Counted from the stretch's first letter, positions 23,982 through 36,246 are shown. The stretch is 64,000 bases of DNA from Lineus longissimus (GCF_910592395.1 NC_088326.1:9985001-10049000); one strand, 5' to 3'. Program-made: numbers and translations. The notes: a model not told the origin generated them from the letters alone.

Positions 23982-25175
23982 GACGTCAAGTTTTACGCTC
24001 TGTAATTGTGTATGTTTAAAGAAACTAATAAAGCGTGATCCGTGAACCCGGATTAAACAACAGCTGATTCCATTTATAGGATTTGGTCACTTTGTCCTTT
24101 ACAAAATAGATGTAGTGGATATTACGCATACCGATGCCTTACATATTCTACAACATGGCGCCGAAAGAAAACTCTACGAATCTGACCTGTCCATTCTGAT
24201 ATTGGCTAGGATATTAGGATGTTTGGCTTCCGACCTGGAGCCAATCATCAAAATAAACAAAGCTTGTTTGCCAGTGTCCGAGATTATTATATCAACGGTC
24301 GGATCGTATGGCTAGTTGCGGCTTTGCGATCATAATTAACCGTTGCATCACCTGTGTAAAAAGGTAGAAAGATGCCAAGAGTAAATAGGCCTGGCTAGTC
24401 CAAGGGCATCTTCTCTGATCCGTCAATACAAAACGTGTTTTTTTCTTCAGATCGTCCATGAACATCACTATGTGTTCACAATCCAACTACGGCCCGGTAT
24501 AGGAGATGGAAGGGCTTCTCATCAGGTAACATATTGAGGGCTCCTGGTTATATGTTGTTATACTGGGTGGCTGACAGTGGTGGGTAGAACTCGGGGTGGG
24601 CAGACTCTTGACCACAACAGTTTTTGCATCTTATCAAGATGGGATATATCCCGGCTACAATTACAAGGTATGTACATGTAGAGACAATGAGGTTCAGAAT
24701 GGGAGAGGAGATCGAAGGTCAAACTGAATCCAAGTGTGAAGATTGTGAAGCGCATATTGCTGGAGTATCCCTTTGTATTGGGTCGAGTTCTAATTCAAAG
24801 TTCAAACACGCAAGACCATTTTGTAAAACGATTTGCAATCGACCCTCTAGATTGGCTATACATCAGCTGGAACACATTGAGCATAAAAATTGAAAGCTCC
24901 TGGAGACTCCGCTTGCCGAATTGATACCACTGCAGCTGCCCACTACAATTATGACAAACTTCACTTTTGATGACAAAAAGAGTCTTGTGTGACTCATTTG
25001 AAAGACTCACAGATCACCTGTGGAATAGACAAGTGATTTTCATGACAGGCTATTGTATTTCATTTCCGATAACAAATGTTTCCGAGTACCAACACACCGC
25101 CAAATGTTCATGGGTGTTTCATTCTTACGAATACGAGAATGATACGAATTCGCTAAACGAAAAAAAACTGATTGT
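23982..25175. other. Intergenic, nothing recognised
   Basis: Several overlapping frames of 60-90 codons at 24.1-25.2 kb, none with recognisable motifs. Confidence 0.4.
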
Positions 25176-25215
<40 letters not shown>

Positions 25216-25220
25216 AAAAG
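25176..25220 (+). repeat. (AAGA)n microsatellite
   Basis: About eleven AAGA/GAAA tetranucleotide units in an unbroken run. It produces the Lys/Glu-Arg repeats in the frames crossing it, which are not genes. Confidence 0.95.
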
Positions 25221-25689
25221 AATGAAAAGTGACTGAAACCCGAAAAAAAATCCCGCAGAATTTCAATAATAAAAAAGACGTTGTGCAAATATATCTCGGC
25301 AGGAATTTAAGTCACTGCTAAAACCGGAACGTGTCACCATCCAACATCATAAAACCTTCAAATTTGTTAACTTAAGCATATCCTGCTGCTTTTCCGTCCA
25401 CCCAGCTGTCCAATATAATCTCTATATCTGAAAGACTGAGTTATGGGTTGTTTGTAATCGATTTGTTTCTATGGATTTTGTTAATAAAGGGTGATTATCT
25501 AAATTAGACAACAGTGTAATGTGCTATGTGTCATGAATATTTAATCATATTTCGTATGCAGCATTGTACCGTATAAAGAATGTATCAATATACGTTGGCC
25601 GGGTTATTTGAATACATAATGAGTTAATTCATCAGCTTCGCTTTAATTGGATGACTATAATCATATTGTAAATATTTATAAAAGATTTA
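25221..25689. other. Intergenic, nothing recognised
   Basis: AT-rich; no feature seen. Confidence 0.4.
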
Positions 25690-26560
25690 GTGTAATTGTT
25701 TATAAACAGTCATCAATACAGGTCATACGGAGTTCAGGTGTCGTAAACAAAATTTAATTGATATCAATAGAGACGACATAAATCTATGATTGATAATCCT
25801 AACGTAAATATTAACTATTTCAAGCAATCATCATGAGAGCTTCTAAAAAAAATTCAGTTATACACGTAAGATTTGTAAGATTCTGTTCAAAATCTTAACC
25901 AAACAGAACCGAAATAACGACCATTCATCACAGACAATTTAATTGAAAGACAACGATCGCCCCTGAGCTATTTCAACTGTTAATAAATAATCATCAAAAC
26001 AGGTCATACGGCGTCAAGTGGCAGTAAAATATATTGTTTAATCAATATAAAGGCGGTTTTACTCTATAATTATCAGATAAAAATTATTTTCAAGCAATTA
26101 TCTATAGTCCCCAGAGACTCTTTTAGGATCAAGTGCCATAGACGAATACACCTTTACAAGATTTGTAAGATTATGTTCAAAATCTTTAACCAGACAGAAC
26201 CGAAATAATATTCATTCGTCAAACACGATTTAATTGAATGACAATGATCTATGGAGAGTTATTTTAATTGTCGATTAATAATAAACCGAACAGGTTAAAC
26301 GGAGTTCAGGTGTTTTAAACATTGTTAGATAGATATCAATAACGATGTTATAAATCTATAAAGATTGAACATCCAAACGGAAATGAGCATTTCGAGCAAC
26401 CCCAGAACGATGATCTGGAATTAATCAGCGTCTTATACAACAACATCGTTACAATATCTGTAAGACAGTTTCTGTTTGATATCCTTCACCAGAACCGAAC
26501 TGTTGAATGATTTTGTTAATGATCGACGGTTCGAAACATTGATAAGAATAGGCAACGAAT
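25690..26560 (+). repeat. Diverged tandem array, three ~285-bp units
   Basis: The phrase CAGGTCATACGGAGTTCAGG or a variant recurs at about 25719, 26000 and 26291 (spacings 281 and 291). Each unit then carries an ATATCAATA-type block, a CAAGCAATCATC/CGAGCAACC block, AAGATTTGTAAGATT followed by TTCAAAATCTTAACC, and AACAGAACCGAA. The units are clearly related but much substituted, so the array is old. No open frame runs through it. A related fragment may lie at 30345-30417. Confidence 0.7.
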
Positions 26561-27210
26561 AATGTATAACGTTGTGTTACAGTGGAGTACAGACAAAATA
26601 ATCTTTATAATTATAGATTGAAACTGAGGCATAAACATCTTCAAACAGAGTATATATCTAATTCGGTATTTCAATTATAGAAACCAAAGGCATGGTCAAT
26701 TTCAATTTGCTGATTAACGCAAGAGTATATCTATGTTATTTGGAATGTTAATAAAACTTATCGAGATTGATATTGTGAATGCGTCAGCACCTCGGAAGGT
26801 AGTTCCTCCAAAGATCAGAACCTTATTTAGTCCCAAGGCATTCCGAGCTGCTGACGGATATATAAACCCAGGGCAAGCCTGGGTAGATCATTCAATTCAA
26901 GTCATTCATTCATTTATCGTCTCCAGTAAAAACACATCGATACTTCAACTTCGATTTGTTATAATTATTTTGAAGGAGCAGCTGTACTGGAACAGTTGCT
27001 TGCTACTGGGCATCAAAATGACGTGAACTTTAGTTATTACATCTAATCTAAGTTTCCTCATTAAACCATAAGTTTGTTTCGAGTACTTCGCACACTAATA
27101 ACATATGAAATGTGTTTGTCGATCACCACAATAAACTTAAGATACAAATATACATGTACAACAAAATGATAACTTCGCATCTAGTGTAACGTTTTGTCCT
27201 TGACGATATA
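26561..27210. other. Intergenic
   Basis: A 97-codon frame at 26733-27026 has no recognised motif. Nothing else is supported. Confidence 0.4.
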
Positions 27211-27364
27211 CGTTATCACGCAGTTCCTAAGGCGCGCGTCTGCACATATCGTCATCACGCAGTTCCTTAGGCGCGCGTCTGAACAGATCGTCATCACGCA
27301 TTTCCTAAGGCGCGCGTCTGAACAGATCGTCATCACGCAGTTCCTTAGGCGTGCGTCTGAACAG
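27211..27364. repeat. 39-bp tandem repeat, four units
   Basis: Units start 39 bp apart (TCACGC at 27216, 27255, 27294 and 27333). Each holds the core CAGTTCCTAAGGCGCGCGTC, alternating CCTAAGG and CCTTAGG. Because 39 is a multiple of three and units lack stops, both strands read open: plus frame 27194-27394 repeats VITQFLRRASEQI and minus frame 27181-27483 repeats MTICSDARLRNCV. Coding on either strand is unproven; the double opening is a by-product of the repeat. Confidence 0.9.
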
Positions 27365-27423
27365 CTGCTATATTTGTGCTCAGAAAAAGCTTGATTTCTA
27401 ACACGGAAATAAAACACAAAATT

Positions 27424-27737
27424 AAACATTTCGGAAAACATATGAACCCACAACCTCTTGGTATGCTGGAGTGCAGCACTCAAAGTCTTGATACTACACC
27501 ACCATGACTAATCATAACATATGGAACGTAAGCGTAGCATCAACCGATTCAATAAGCGAAAGTATTCGAAAAAGCGTGATATCTATTACATGGAAACAAA
27601 AGAGTATTGCGGAAAAAAGTCGATACCACAACCTCGCGGTATGCTAGAGTCCTAACTCCTAGTACTACACCACCACGACTAAGCACAACATATGGAACGT
27701 AAGCGTGTCATTAACCGATTCAATAAGCGAAAGTATT
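27424..27737 (-). mobile_element. Duplicated tRNA-like SINE units
   Basis: Two related units, about 27424-27566 and 27604-27737, offset 171-178 bp. Each contains, on the minus strand, an A-box-like GGTGGTGTAGTA (near 27503 and 27674) and a B-box-like end (GTTGTGGGTTC near 27453 in the first, decayed in the second). Each has the shared flank GGAACGTAAGCGT and CCGATTCAATAAGCGAAAG. Probably a SINE that was tandemly duplicated with its flank. Confidence 0.6.
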
Positions 27738-29091
27738 GCAATCAAAGTTGCGGAATCACAATTCGTCATTCAATGAAAGTTCAAATTATTGCTAAGATAG
27801 AATAGAAAGGAAAATAGTCACCAACCTGCGATGTATTATAATCGAATATCCGATATAGCTATGAAATTGCTTCACAATATTCCTGCTAAAATTTGACTTG
27901 GCGAACAAGGCCTAGCAACTGCAACAATTACTGTTCTCCCACATGCGGCATAGCAAGGCCTTAGTCGTAGAAACGGTATCCAAGCAAGATTGCGTAGACA
28001 GGTGTCGTTTCCATGAAGACAAGTACACATAAACTTATTCCAAGTCCCTGTTAACGCAAATTCCGATTCAGTTATGCCGCGGTGCGAACGTTTGGTGCAT
28101 ATAAAATAGGAATCATGTTCCGCAGCCGGAACGACTGATACGTCCGTGATGACTGAAGTCTGTCATGGCCAGTAAAGGATATTGCCGTCGTGACTCATAT
28201 AACCACCGCGACTCATATAGCCATCGCACTAAAACACTGATCGCAATGGATAGAACTGTGATGTTGGATATTTTGTAGGTGAATATTGTAAATTCTTTAA
28301 CATATAAGGGGCAGATACTTCTAGGATTATCTTTTTAATAAACTCCAGCGCGTCTATTCCAGTTGTTGACTCTTGTCAATGTACTACTTCAGAACAATAA
28401 ACGAAATAATCAGAAGAAAACAAAATGTAGTAATGCATGTATATTCAGAATAACTTTTATAAATATCAACATTTAGCCGCTGTGTTTTTTTCATATGTGC
28501 ATGGAAGTCAAAGTTCTTCAAAAATAGAAGTGTTTTGTAGTAACTTATCTCCATTTCAGATTCTGGAGTTCCCTTTTCCAATCTGAAAAACGTAATTCTC
28601 CATTTACTTTCACTCTTTATTGAGCGGGAAATTTCGACTGGGCGGGAAAATCGTGTTTTCGGCAAGTCTGAAATTAAAACAGTTGAGAACTGTTTATTTG
28701 TCATCCGAAAAAAAAAAAAATGTTTATACCTCGTATAGTTCGCATCAAAGCCCTCACGTAGTGATCATAGAAAAAGTATGTCATCTTATAAACTTTAATT
28801 CAGAAAAATATCACTTGAATTACAAACTTTCAGACATAACACTGACATGCGTGCAAAGATCTATGTTAGAGGATTACGTTACCACTGAGAATTCGGGCGA
28901 ACAATCGGTGATCGATTGGGAGATGTTGAAGTTGCTTAATACTCTTGATCTTATGTGCTGCTACATGAAACGTCAATTTTAAAAAGCATTCAAGTCGGTT
29001 GTGGCTGTTCTTTTAAATTCATGGTATGGCAATTTATGATCAACTTCCCAATCCCGTTTTTGACGGTCACGGCCTAAAACTTAAGATGTAT
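27738..29091. other. Intergenic, nothing recognised
   Basis: Frames of 106 codons (minus, 28384-28704) and 120 codons (plus, 28620-28982) carry no motif and overlap each other. Confidence 0.4.
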
Positions 29092-29211
29092 TGGGTGATA
29101 TGAATAAAGACTAGCAAATGCTTTTACTTCAATTTTGTACAGAAAGGCCTAGTGTAAATGTACATGGAGTTTTAGATAAAAGCATTTGCTAGTCTTTATT
29201 CATATCACCCA
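29092..29211. mobile_element. 120-bp MITE with perfect 35-bp TIRs
   Basis: The left terminus 29092-29126 (TGGGTGATATGAATAAAGAC...) is the exact reverse complement of 29177-29211, leaving a 50-bp loop that contains CTAGTGTAAATGTACATG. The same loop word (inverted) and the same TIR core (AAAGACTAGTAAATGC) occur in 49178-49343, so the two belong to one family. Perfect arms suggest a young copy or gene-conversion-like renewal. Confidence 0.85.
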
Positions 29212-29731
29212 TTGTCGTTTTCATCGATCAATGCGCGCATCGACCATCCAATTAAGGTTAGGGCAGGCGAGCCAGGCAATGGTGCGTTCGCATCTTTCAT
29301 TGGTTGCACCGATTTATGGCATTACATATAGAGTAAAGACAGATTAGAAAAGAACCACATTACAGCTCGATCGGGACCCACTTTTCAAACTGAATACATA
29401 TACGATCGCGTTACAGAAGAATTCCTCGGCCCCTCTGCAATTTCACCAACCTTGATATATGGCCCCAAGTAATAGAAATACCAATTACGAGCCAAATTGA
29501 AATTCAATCATTCCGAAACCGAATCCATTAATTGAAATCTGAAATGATACATTTCGATATCATACATGAATATATGAGGCATGATAACTTTCGTAAATAG
29601 TTGACATTCGGTGGATATGATTGAGCTGGACCAAGATAAATTTAAAGGATTCACGTATAAAAGTAGGGTGTCCTCGATCAGGTAACAAAGTCAGGCGATG
29701 TCCATAATGACACAAGCTTAGAAAAAAAGGG
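29212..29731. other. Intergenic, nothing recognised
   Basis: No feature seen. Confidence 0.4.
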
Positions 29732-29830
29732 TTGTTGAGCATCTGTGAAGCCTTTAAAGCTTTTTCCGCCAACACAAATATGCACCGCGTAGGAATTTTT
29801 CGGCGGAAAAAAGGAAAACAAAATTATAAT
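29732..29830 (+). repeat. Short interspersed repeat (pairs with 44190-44270 minus)
   Basis: The plus strand here and the minus strand at about 44270-44190 share GCAxATATGCAC-type blocks; translated side by side they give FSANTNMH and FSADTNMH. The similarity is too short for a domain and both frames are small, so a repeat is the likelier reading. Confidence 0.35.
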
Positions 29831-30344
29831 TCCAAAATAAAAAACAATAACATAGTGGTCTTTTTTTACCAAAAAAACCCCAGAGGGTTGCAGATTTGTG
29901 ATTTCCGAATAATCTTTTGTTAAGGTGTTGGTGAAAAGGTCTGAACATTTCTTTTGGGGAGTGCAGCTTGTTTTCACCATCCCGATGAGAAGAAATGTGA
30001 TCATTGCACGAAGGCGTCGAGGATAGCATTCTCGCCATGACTTCGCAAAGCGGAATCTGTTTTCTATCAACAAATCAATTAATATTCATCACTCTAAGGC
30101 ATTCCATTCTCTCTGATGATAGCTATCAGAAGCACAGACATGTGATTGGCTTACACTGATGTTTAGAAGCTCCCTATGTCAATGACGTCTAACGTATTAG
30201 TGTCAATAGAAGACACAATCAGTATGGACCTGCATTTTTTGCAGTGGGCATCCAAATAAATCAAATACGGTTAATCACTTTTTCTTTTTAACATCTATTC
30301 ATTCAAACCATCTACTTTTTGACAGCATATCTAAAATTTTGAAA
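29831..30344. other. Intergenic, nothing recognised
   Basis: Overlapping minus-strand frames of 94 and 131 codons show no motif. Confidence 0.4.
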
Positions 30345-30417
30345 ATAGATCTAAATCTTTTTAAAGATTTTTGTAAGACTCTGGTCTAAAATCTTAAATC
30401 AGAATAACAGAGAACTA
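30345..30417 (+). repeat. Possible fragment of the 25.7-kb array unit
   Basis: AAGATTTTTGTAAGACTC, then AAAATCTTAAATCAGAATAA, resembles the AAGATTTGTAAGATT / AAAATCTTAACCAAACAG part of the units at 25690-26560. Short, so uncertain. Confidence 0.35.
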
Positions 30418-30503
30418 CAGGGTGGCCCAGAATTATTTCCCTCACACAACGGATACACAATCGAATTCTATTGTGCGAGGGAACATAATTCTGGGCCACC
30501 CTG
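30418..30503 (+). mobile_element. 86-bp MITE, CAGGGTGGCCCAG family, left copy
   Basis: Starts CAGGGTGGCCCAGAATTATT and ends AATTCTGGGCCACCCTG, nearly perfect inverted termini of about 26 bp. It is preceded by TA. The CAGGGTG-type terminus fits a Tc1/mariner/pogo non-autonomous element. Confidence 0.85.
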
Positions 30504-30626
30504 GGCTGTAAGAGTGGTGCATTGAAAACATTAGTTCTTTTCATCATTGCATGATGTCCCGGGTTCGATTTTCGGTCTCTCCGCTCACAGCTGAGTACAT
30601 TTTACTCTGGTTATACTGATGTTAAA
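30504..30626 (+). other. tRNA-like segment between two MITEs
   Basis: The 123 bp between the MITEs holds an A-box-like GGCTGTAAGAGTGG at about 30504-30517 and a B-box-like CCCGGGTTCGATTTTCGG at about 30558-30575. It looks like the head of a tRNA-derived SINE. It is neatly bounded by the two elements, without any other flanking sequence. Confidence 0.5.
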
Positions 30627-30712
30627 CAGGGTGGCCCAGAATTATTTCCCCTTGCACAATAGAATTTATTGTGTATTCATTGTGTGAGGAAAACGATTTC
30701 TGGGTCACCCTG
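30627..30712 (-). mobile_element. 86-bp MITE, CAGGGTGGCCCAG family, right copy, inverted
   Basis: Same length as the 30418 copy. Its interior (TTGCACAATAGAATTTATTG) matches the left copy only after reverse-complementing, so the pair is inverted. It is followed by TA. The right terminus is slightly decayed (TTTCTGGGTCACCCTG). Confidence 0.85.
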
Positions 30713-33700
30713 TAGAGAGGGTTACTCTCTTCTACATCGTAGTTTTCCATCGGGGTGTCCCGATCAGTTTCCATCTGCTTTTAATTACAAATGCCCGATA
30801 TTATGTGGTGAACGATCACTGGACTTGTTGATGCTCAGCTCTAAACCTGTTCTTTTAAAAAATTATATCATAATTTAATCGGAATTTTAGACCTGCAGGC
30901 CATGGGTATACAGAAGAACCTTCGAGTCCAGGAAGGTTTTGTGGGGAACTACCTACTACAGCAGATTATCGGTGAGATATTTAGGAAGCCGATTTTATCT
31001 CGAGAACAAGGTTTCAATTTTCTGGTGCTGTGTTTACGTACTTTATTTAGTATTGAGATGAGATTGACAAGTGAATTGAAAGAAACCTCTCAACTATTGA
31101 TTACAATATCATATCATTCTATACACATGATTTAACATTCTTAAGGGGATTGTAAATAAAACCCTGAGTGCCCGAGCCATTCTGTGACAGTATCACAATC
31201 TCATGTCTTAGAAACACTATATCCGTCTGGTATCTCTGAAACCAATATTTCTATGCTTATCAGCCTTTCTAAATAATTCCTATCGTTTAATATTTCGTTC
31301 AGTTTAAATCGAGAAAAGCTCTTATTTAAGCTAGGAATTGATATAGCAATCGTGGTAAGTAACGTTGATGCGTGCGAGGATTGGTCGACCGTACCGCGCC
31401 CGTTCGGTTATGCGCCGATATGTATGAAAAGTCTCGCATTGATTGCGGGTAGGCGCGAAATTTTGGCGGATCACAGTTGATATCATTTGTTTTTTTGTTT
31501 TTTGTGGCCTATTTAATCAGAAGGAAACGCTTTTTGCCTTCCCGCATCAGGCCCTATCTCTAAGATGTATGAAGATCAGAAAAGGTATCACATGAATTTG
31601 ATATTTCAAGTCGAGTATAGCCGCCTTGAGCTGAGAATCTAGAGGATAAAAATCGATTCGACGGTCGTTAACTTATGATTAGGTGTGCAGGATTTTACAA
31701 TTGCTATTCACGATTGGAAAATTGATAGGTGCGTTATTGTCGGTAAAGAAGAGTGAAGTTCGGAACATACATCATTCTCATTGATGTGGCAAACAAGAAA
31801 AATGCATTTCCATTGGAAGGATTAGACCGTAGGCCAAATTCAAAAAGGGCTTAGCTTTTGAATTCGTGACAACATTTCCGGGGCGGTATAAAAATGATAT
31901 TATCGTGATAATGTGCTTATTTCACATAAAACAAATAGTCCCGCTTAACTACTAGCTCCTGGAACCAGACATATGGAAATTAGCTACGAGATAAGTATAG
32001 AAGATCGGAAGTTTTCAAGAGCCTCGCTGTAGAGGGACTAGGATTGGTGGAGGAGCACCATAGCACGTTTACGTCCGGCCGTTGAACGACTCTTCTACTG
32101 GCTAAACCTAAGGTCGGCTTAAATCATCAACAACTGTTCAACAGTCGAATACGAGCATGCTAGAAACATGTCGTGGTCACCCTTTGCGCCTTCTAAAGTA
32201 CAGACACTGTCTCCACCTTCATTGTGAATTAGCCCTTGGGATTATGAGGAGTATCACATGTCTGGCAATAACCCAGACGCTTAGAATAACACGAATTCCC
32301 AAATGGTTGCTGCCTAATTGCTTTTATAGGCGTACGAAGGTGGAGCCTTTCCATCGGAAATGACACTGAGGGTTTGGCTCTGATGAAATGGGTATTGGTA
32401 TAGTCTTTCTCACTGTGTCGTATGTTTAAGTTTACTGTAACGACGAGTTCTCGTTGAGAGAAATTAATCAGAACTGACCACAGTCCCCAACTCACTATAC
32501 GTGTAATCCGATGTCTTGAACCGGCAAGTGTTCGCAATGCTTCCGCGGCGATATACGCATCAATGAATGGAGCGCTTGGTGTACAGAAGCAACAGGGCCG
32601 CAGTTCAATGATGAATCAAGCAGTATTAATGAAATTTGAGCCATCGGTGGCAGGGCTATTGTCTCGGCAGCCTCTTCGGGTGTATCTTCGGTAGACAGAC
32701 TCAATACCTTTGGAAGTCATGGCAAATTGTTGATCCCTTCGATAGAATCATGTGCTCCATAGAAAATAATTATCTTACAGAACATGAATGGATGCCGGTG
32801 AACACATCCGGTATTGACAATCGTAACATCTCAGGATAAATCGCAAATCATAAAATCCCAGTAGAAATGTAACTGGCATAAGCTACATCATGTCCCGAGA
32901 GCCAAAACAAATACATGTAAATAGACGTGCTCATTCGATCGTCAAGTATATCTGATTATCATCCCTCCCAGCGTTAATAATGATTTGCATACACCGTTAC
33001 GTTTATTATTACATTCTAAATCATTGACACAGGGCTAATTTCGCTTAGTATGACTCGTGGGGAATAGTCATTGCTTATCAGCTCTTTGGCTGGGTTTATA
33101 GACTAGACACTTTAGAGAATGGCTGAGTAGGTAAGAGATGACTGCGTTTTCCAAAGCGGACATGTATTCAAGCATTTGTTCTCTTTCAGTATCGGCCTCC
33201 ATTACACGTGCTTTGCATGTGTTATGTACGTGTATACAAATGCACACAGCAAGAATGGCTGAACAAAATGCCTCAAATGTGGCAATTTATTAAATAATCT
33301 TCCCGAGTCTGTTGCTATTTAACGCTGGTTTATATTTCCAAGGCAAATATTTATTCGTGTTTTGAGCCTGTTCAAGAACCAAAAATCAATTCACTTCAAA
33401 TGATCGGCTGCACGAAGAAACCTTATCACCCCGCAGTTTTCCATACGCTACATAAATAGTGCGCATCAAACTACCAAAGAAGTCACTTCTTTTCAGGCGT
33501 AATATTTCAGCCAGGGCCATGGAATGCAATGACAATGCGAAAATCTATTTTGGGAGCAGCTAGCCTGGAGCTTATAGCTCCCTTTATAATTGACGCACAG
33601 CCTAACCGTTTCGTGTCGCACTTTTGTGGAGGAGGCCTACGTGTCCAAATGAGCTAATGAATTATACACGGACTGGTCTGACCTCACAATGTCTAGTGTT

Positions 33701-33808
33701 GATGCGAATAACTCAGTTTGAGAGAGAATGAAGTAGTTCTATTGGAAATCCCTACTAAAATGAATTACCCTTGGCTAGAGTACTGTAAGGTATTTTTAGG
33801 GTATTCTA
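30713..33808. other. Intergenic, nothing recognised
   Basis: Several frames of 60-102 codons near 30.7-31.1 and 32.2-32.8 kb without motifs. No repeat shared with other parts of the window was noticed. Confidence 0.4.
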
Positions 33809-33845
33809 GGGTAAATGAGGGGGTAATTTATTCCCTCATTTACCC
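33809..33845. repeat. Perfect 13-bp hairpin
   Basis: GGGTAAATGAGGG and CCCTCATTTACCC are separated by an 11-base loop. It could be a remnant of a small inverted-repeat element. The function is unknown. Confidence 0.8.
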
Positions 33846-35875
33846 TTTTTGACATTTTGAATGAGCCTTGGTAGTCTACAGTAAACTGAGGCAGAAATCT
33901 AGAGCATTATTTTTTTTTCGTATGGTAATAAGTACTAACACCCTGTGCATTGCATTGTTGGGGATTCCTCCTCGCCAGTTTTAACCACGTGATGGGATGT
34001 TTTGCCTTGGTGAGTTGTAGTCCGTGTTTTACCCCTTTTATCTCACATCAGCCATCATCGGCTTCACTAGCTGTGACCCTCGAAGCCAGTGGGCTTGTTT
34101 ATTTTATTTTTTAGATAAAAACATCACAACAAGTCCTAGTTACACAGATGAGTGACTTCGGCACGTTCAGATTCAATGACGGCCAGTTAAATCAGTGATA
34201 TTCGACACACAACTGTCACTGCACCGGAGTATGTGATATTGATCTGTTGACTAAAGATGCGGGCTCTCCTGGACATTAATCCTCTAGCAAACTTGTGGGG
34301 TCGAGTATTTATCCGATGTAATAATGCAATTTACACTATGCTGGTGATGGTGGGAACGTGTGTACATAGCTTTTATTGCAGCACCACTCGTGAGATGAAT
34401 GGTGTATTTCAATCGTCAATGGATGACTTTCTCCAAAGATAACTCTTTTTTAGCAGGATAAATTGACTTTTCAGAAAAAAACACTAGCCGTTACTCTTGC
34501 TACTTCAATCAATGTGGTTATCTTTTAGACGCCTACGAGAAATCGCCATTTTGTTTGATTCCGTCTTCTTCTCCAGAATGCAGCAGTTGCTATGTAGAAT
34601 ATTGTAACTATAAACAGGCCAAATGCTACCAGGTCTGAACCCAGTAAATATTTTGTGATCAGACGCTGGATATTGTCGTATCTAAATAAAACTCACACTA
34701 GGTGGTGTGTTATCATATCGTTCGACTATGAAGTTATCAAAGTGCCCAAAAGATAGATGGGATCATGGATGAGTGGATCTATTTTGGAGATAAAGGTGTT
34801 TAGGTTGCTGAATTTTAAGGAGATGGCTTAGGCCCTGCTTGGCCCAAAGCTTGAATTATGCCAAGTCATACTAGGATGATTGTCCAAAGGATAAGGCTAC
34901 CCCCTATGCTTAGTTGTGCTAGCATTGTCTGCTAAGAGCCCATTCCTACAGCTTTTATAGCAATAGCCTGGCAACGAGGTGTTGATAAAATCAGGCAATC
35001 TGGGGAATTGATTATCCATTATATCAATTGTGGGTATCTCAGTCTTTTTGTGCGGAAAGATTTGTAAATCATCAGGTGTATAAGAAATAAAAGGAAGCGT
35101 ATGAGAAGCGAAACTATAGTGTTATATATATACAATTACTGTTCACTTGTATATTGGTTAAGGAGCCATTCAATCTAGAGAGTCAGGTCTCGGCAAGTTT
35201 CCTTTGATCGCACATCTTTCTCCGACAATTAACCGGAAGCCGTGATGCTTAGCTGAGGTGAAAGACCCTGATTGGTCATTGTTCGTAACGAAAACGTTAG
35301 CAGTGCAAACCTCACATGGCTTGTTAAAAGTTGTCCTTGACGCGTAAATACGATACAGCCTAAGGTCTAAATATGATAACTTGTGTGATCGGCAAATCCA
35401 TCAGATATCTATCAGCCTTGCTTGTATCCACATAAGACAGGGATGAAATGGTCTTCCTCCGGGCACTTCCATTACAATTCATCCTGAGACAATCGGCGAA
35501 CAACTGACAGCTTGCGGCGGCAGTTCCGTGTGGTCTTTTCTGGAGCTTTTGTTCCGGAAACTGTTCTAATGGTAAAGAAGAGATGAGGCCATAGATTACC
35601 CAGGGGACTTTGGAATGTTCGATTGATTGTGTTGATGCTGATATGTAGATTTCTATCATTAGGGTTTCAAAGACAATGTTATGTAAGATATCTCGATGGC
35701 AGGACATGTTTAGGAGATTACCAACATGTGTTTTTCCGTTCGACATGTACTGCCATAGCTCGGTGTTTACCCGGCTATAACGGATAATAAACCTATGAAC
35801 TCAAGGCGTCACGTCTTAATTCCCGCAACATGTGAACGTTTTGACGTGAACAGGTTATCCTGAAAAGTGACGTGT
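33846..35875. other. Intergenic, nothing recognised
   Basis: A 128-codon minus frame at 35360-35746 shows no motif. Nothing else is supported. Confidence 0.4.
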
Positions 35876-36246
35876 AATAGCATTCCGCGAAGTTACTATT
35901 TATAGCTCACAAGGTCATTTGCATAAGATATTAATGACGTTTTATTCACGTGACAGTCGGACATCGACACTTATTTCTACGCATTTGAGCTTATTTCAAA
36001 GTCAATTATCTTTGACCCTGCATTGTTTTTAGCATGAATGATACCATAGAGTCAGAGAGAGAAATATTCAGAACAATTATGTAGTATTTCCAACACTCGG
36101 ACATGTGCCATATTGAATCTGACTGCCCTAAATAGAAAGCCTGAATCCATTACGAAACCGCATGTTTGTCCGACATTGCCTGTAATTCAGCGATGGGGAA
36201 ATAGAGGGCAGCAGCTGCAGTGACGTCATCTTCGCGAAATGCTATT
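35876..36246 (-). mobile_element. 371-bp MITE, AATAGCATTCCGCGAAG family, copy B
   Basis: Reverse-oriented copy of the element at 23611-23981, exactly the same length. The left end is AATAGCATTCCGCGAAG; the right end CTTCGCGAAATGCTATT carries one change. The flanks differ between the two copies, which supports transposition and argues against segmental duplication. Confidence 0.85.

Noticed and set aside
27211-27364. CRISPR array
   Set aside because: Units are contiguous 39-bp tandem repeats without unique spacers, and the window is eukaryotic.
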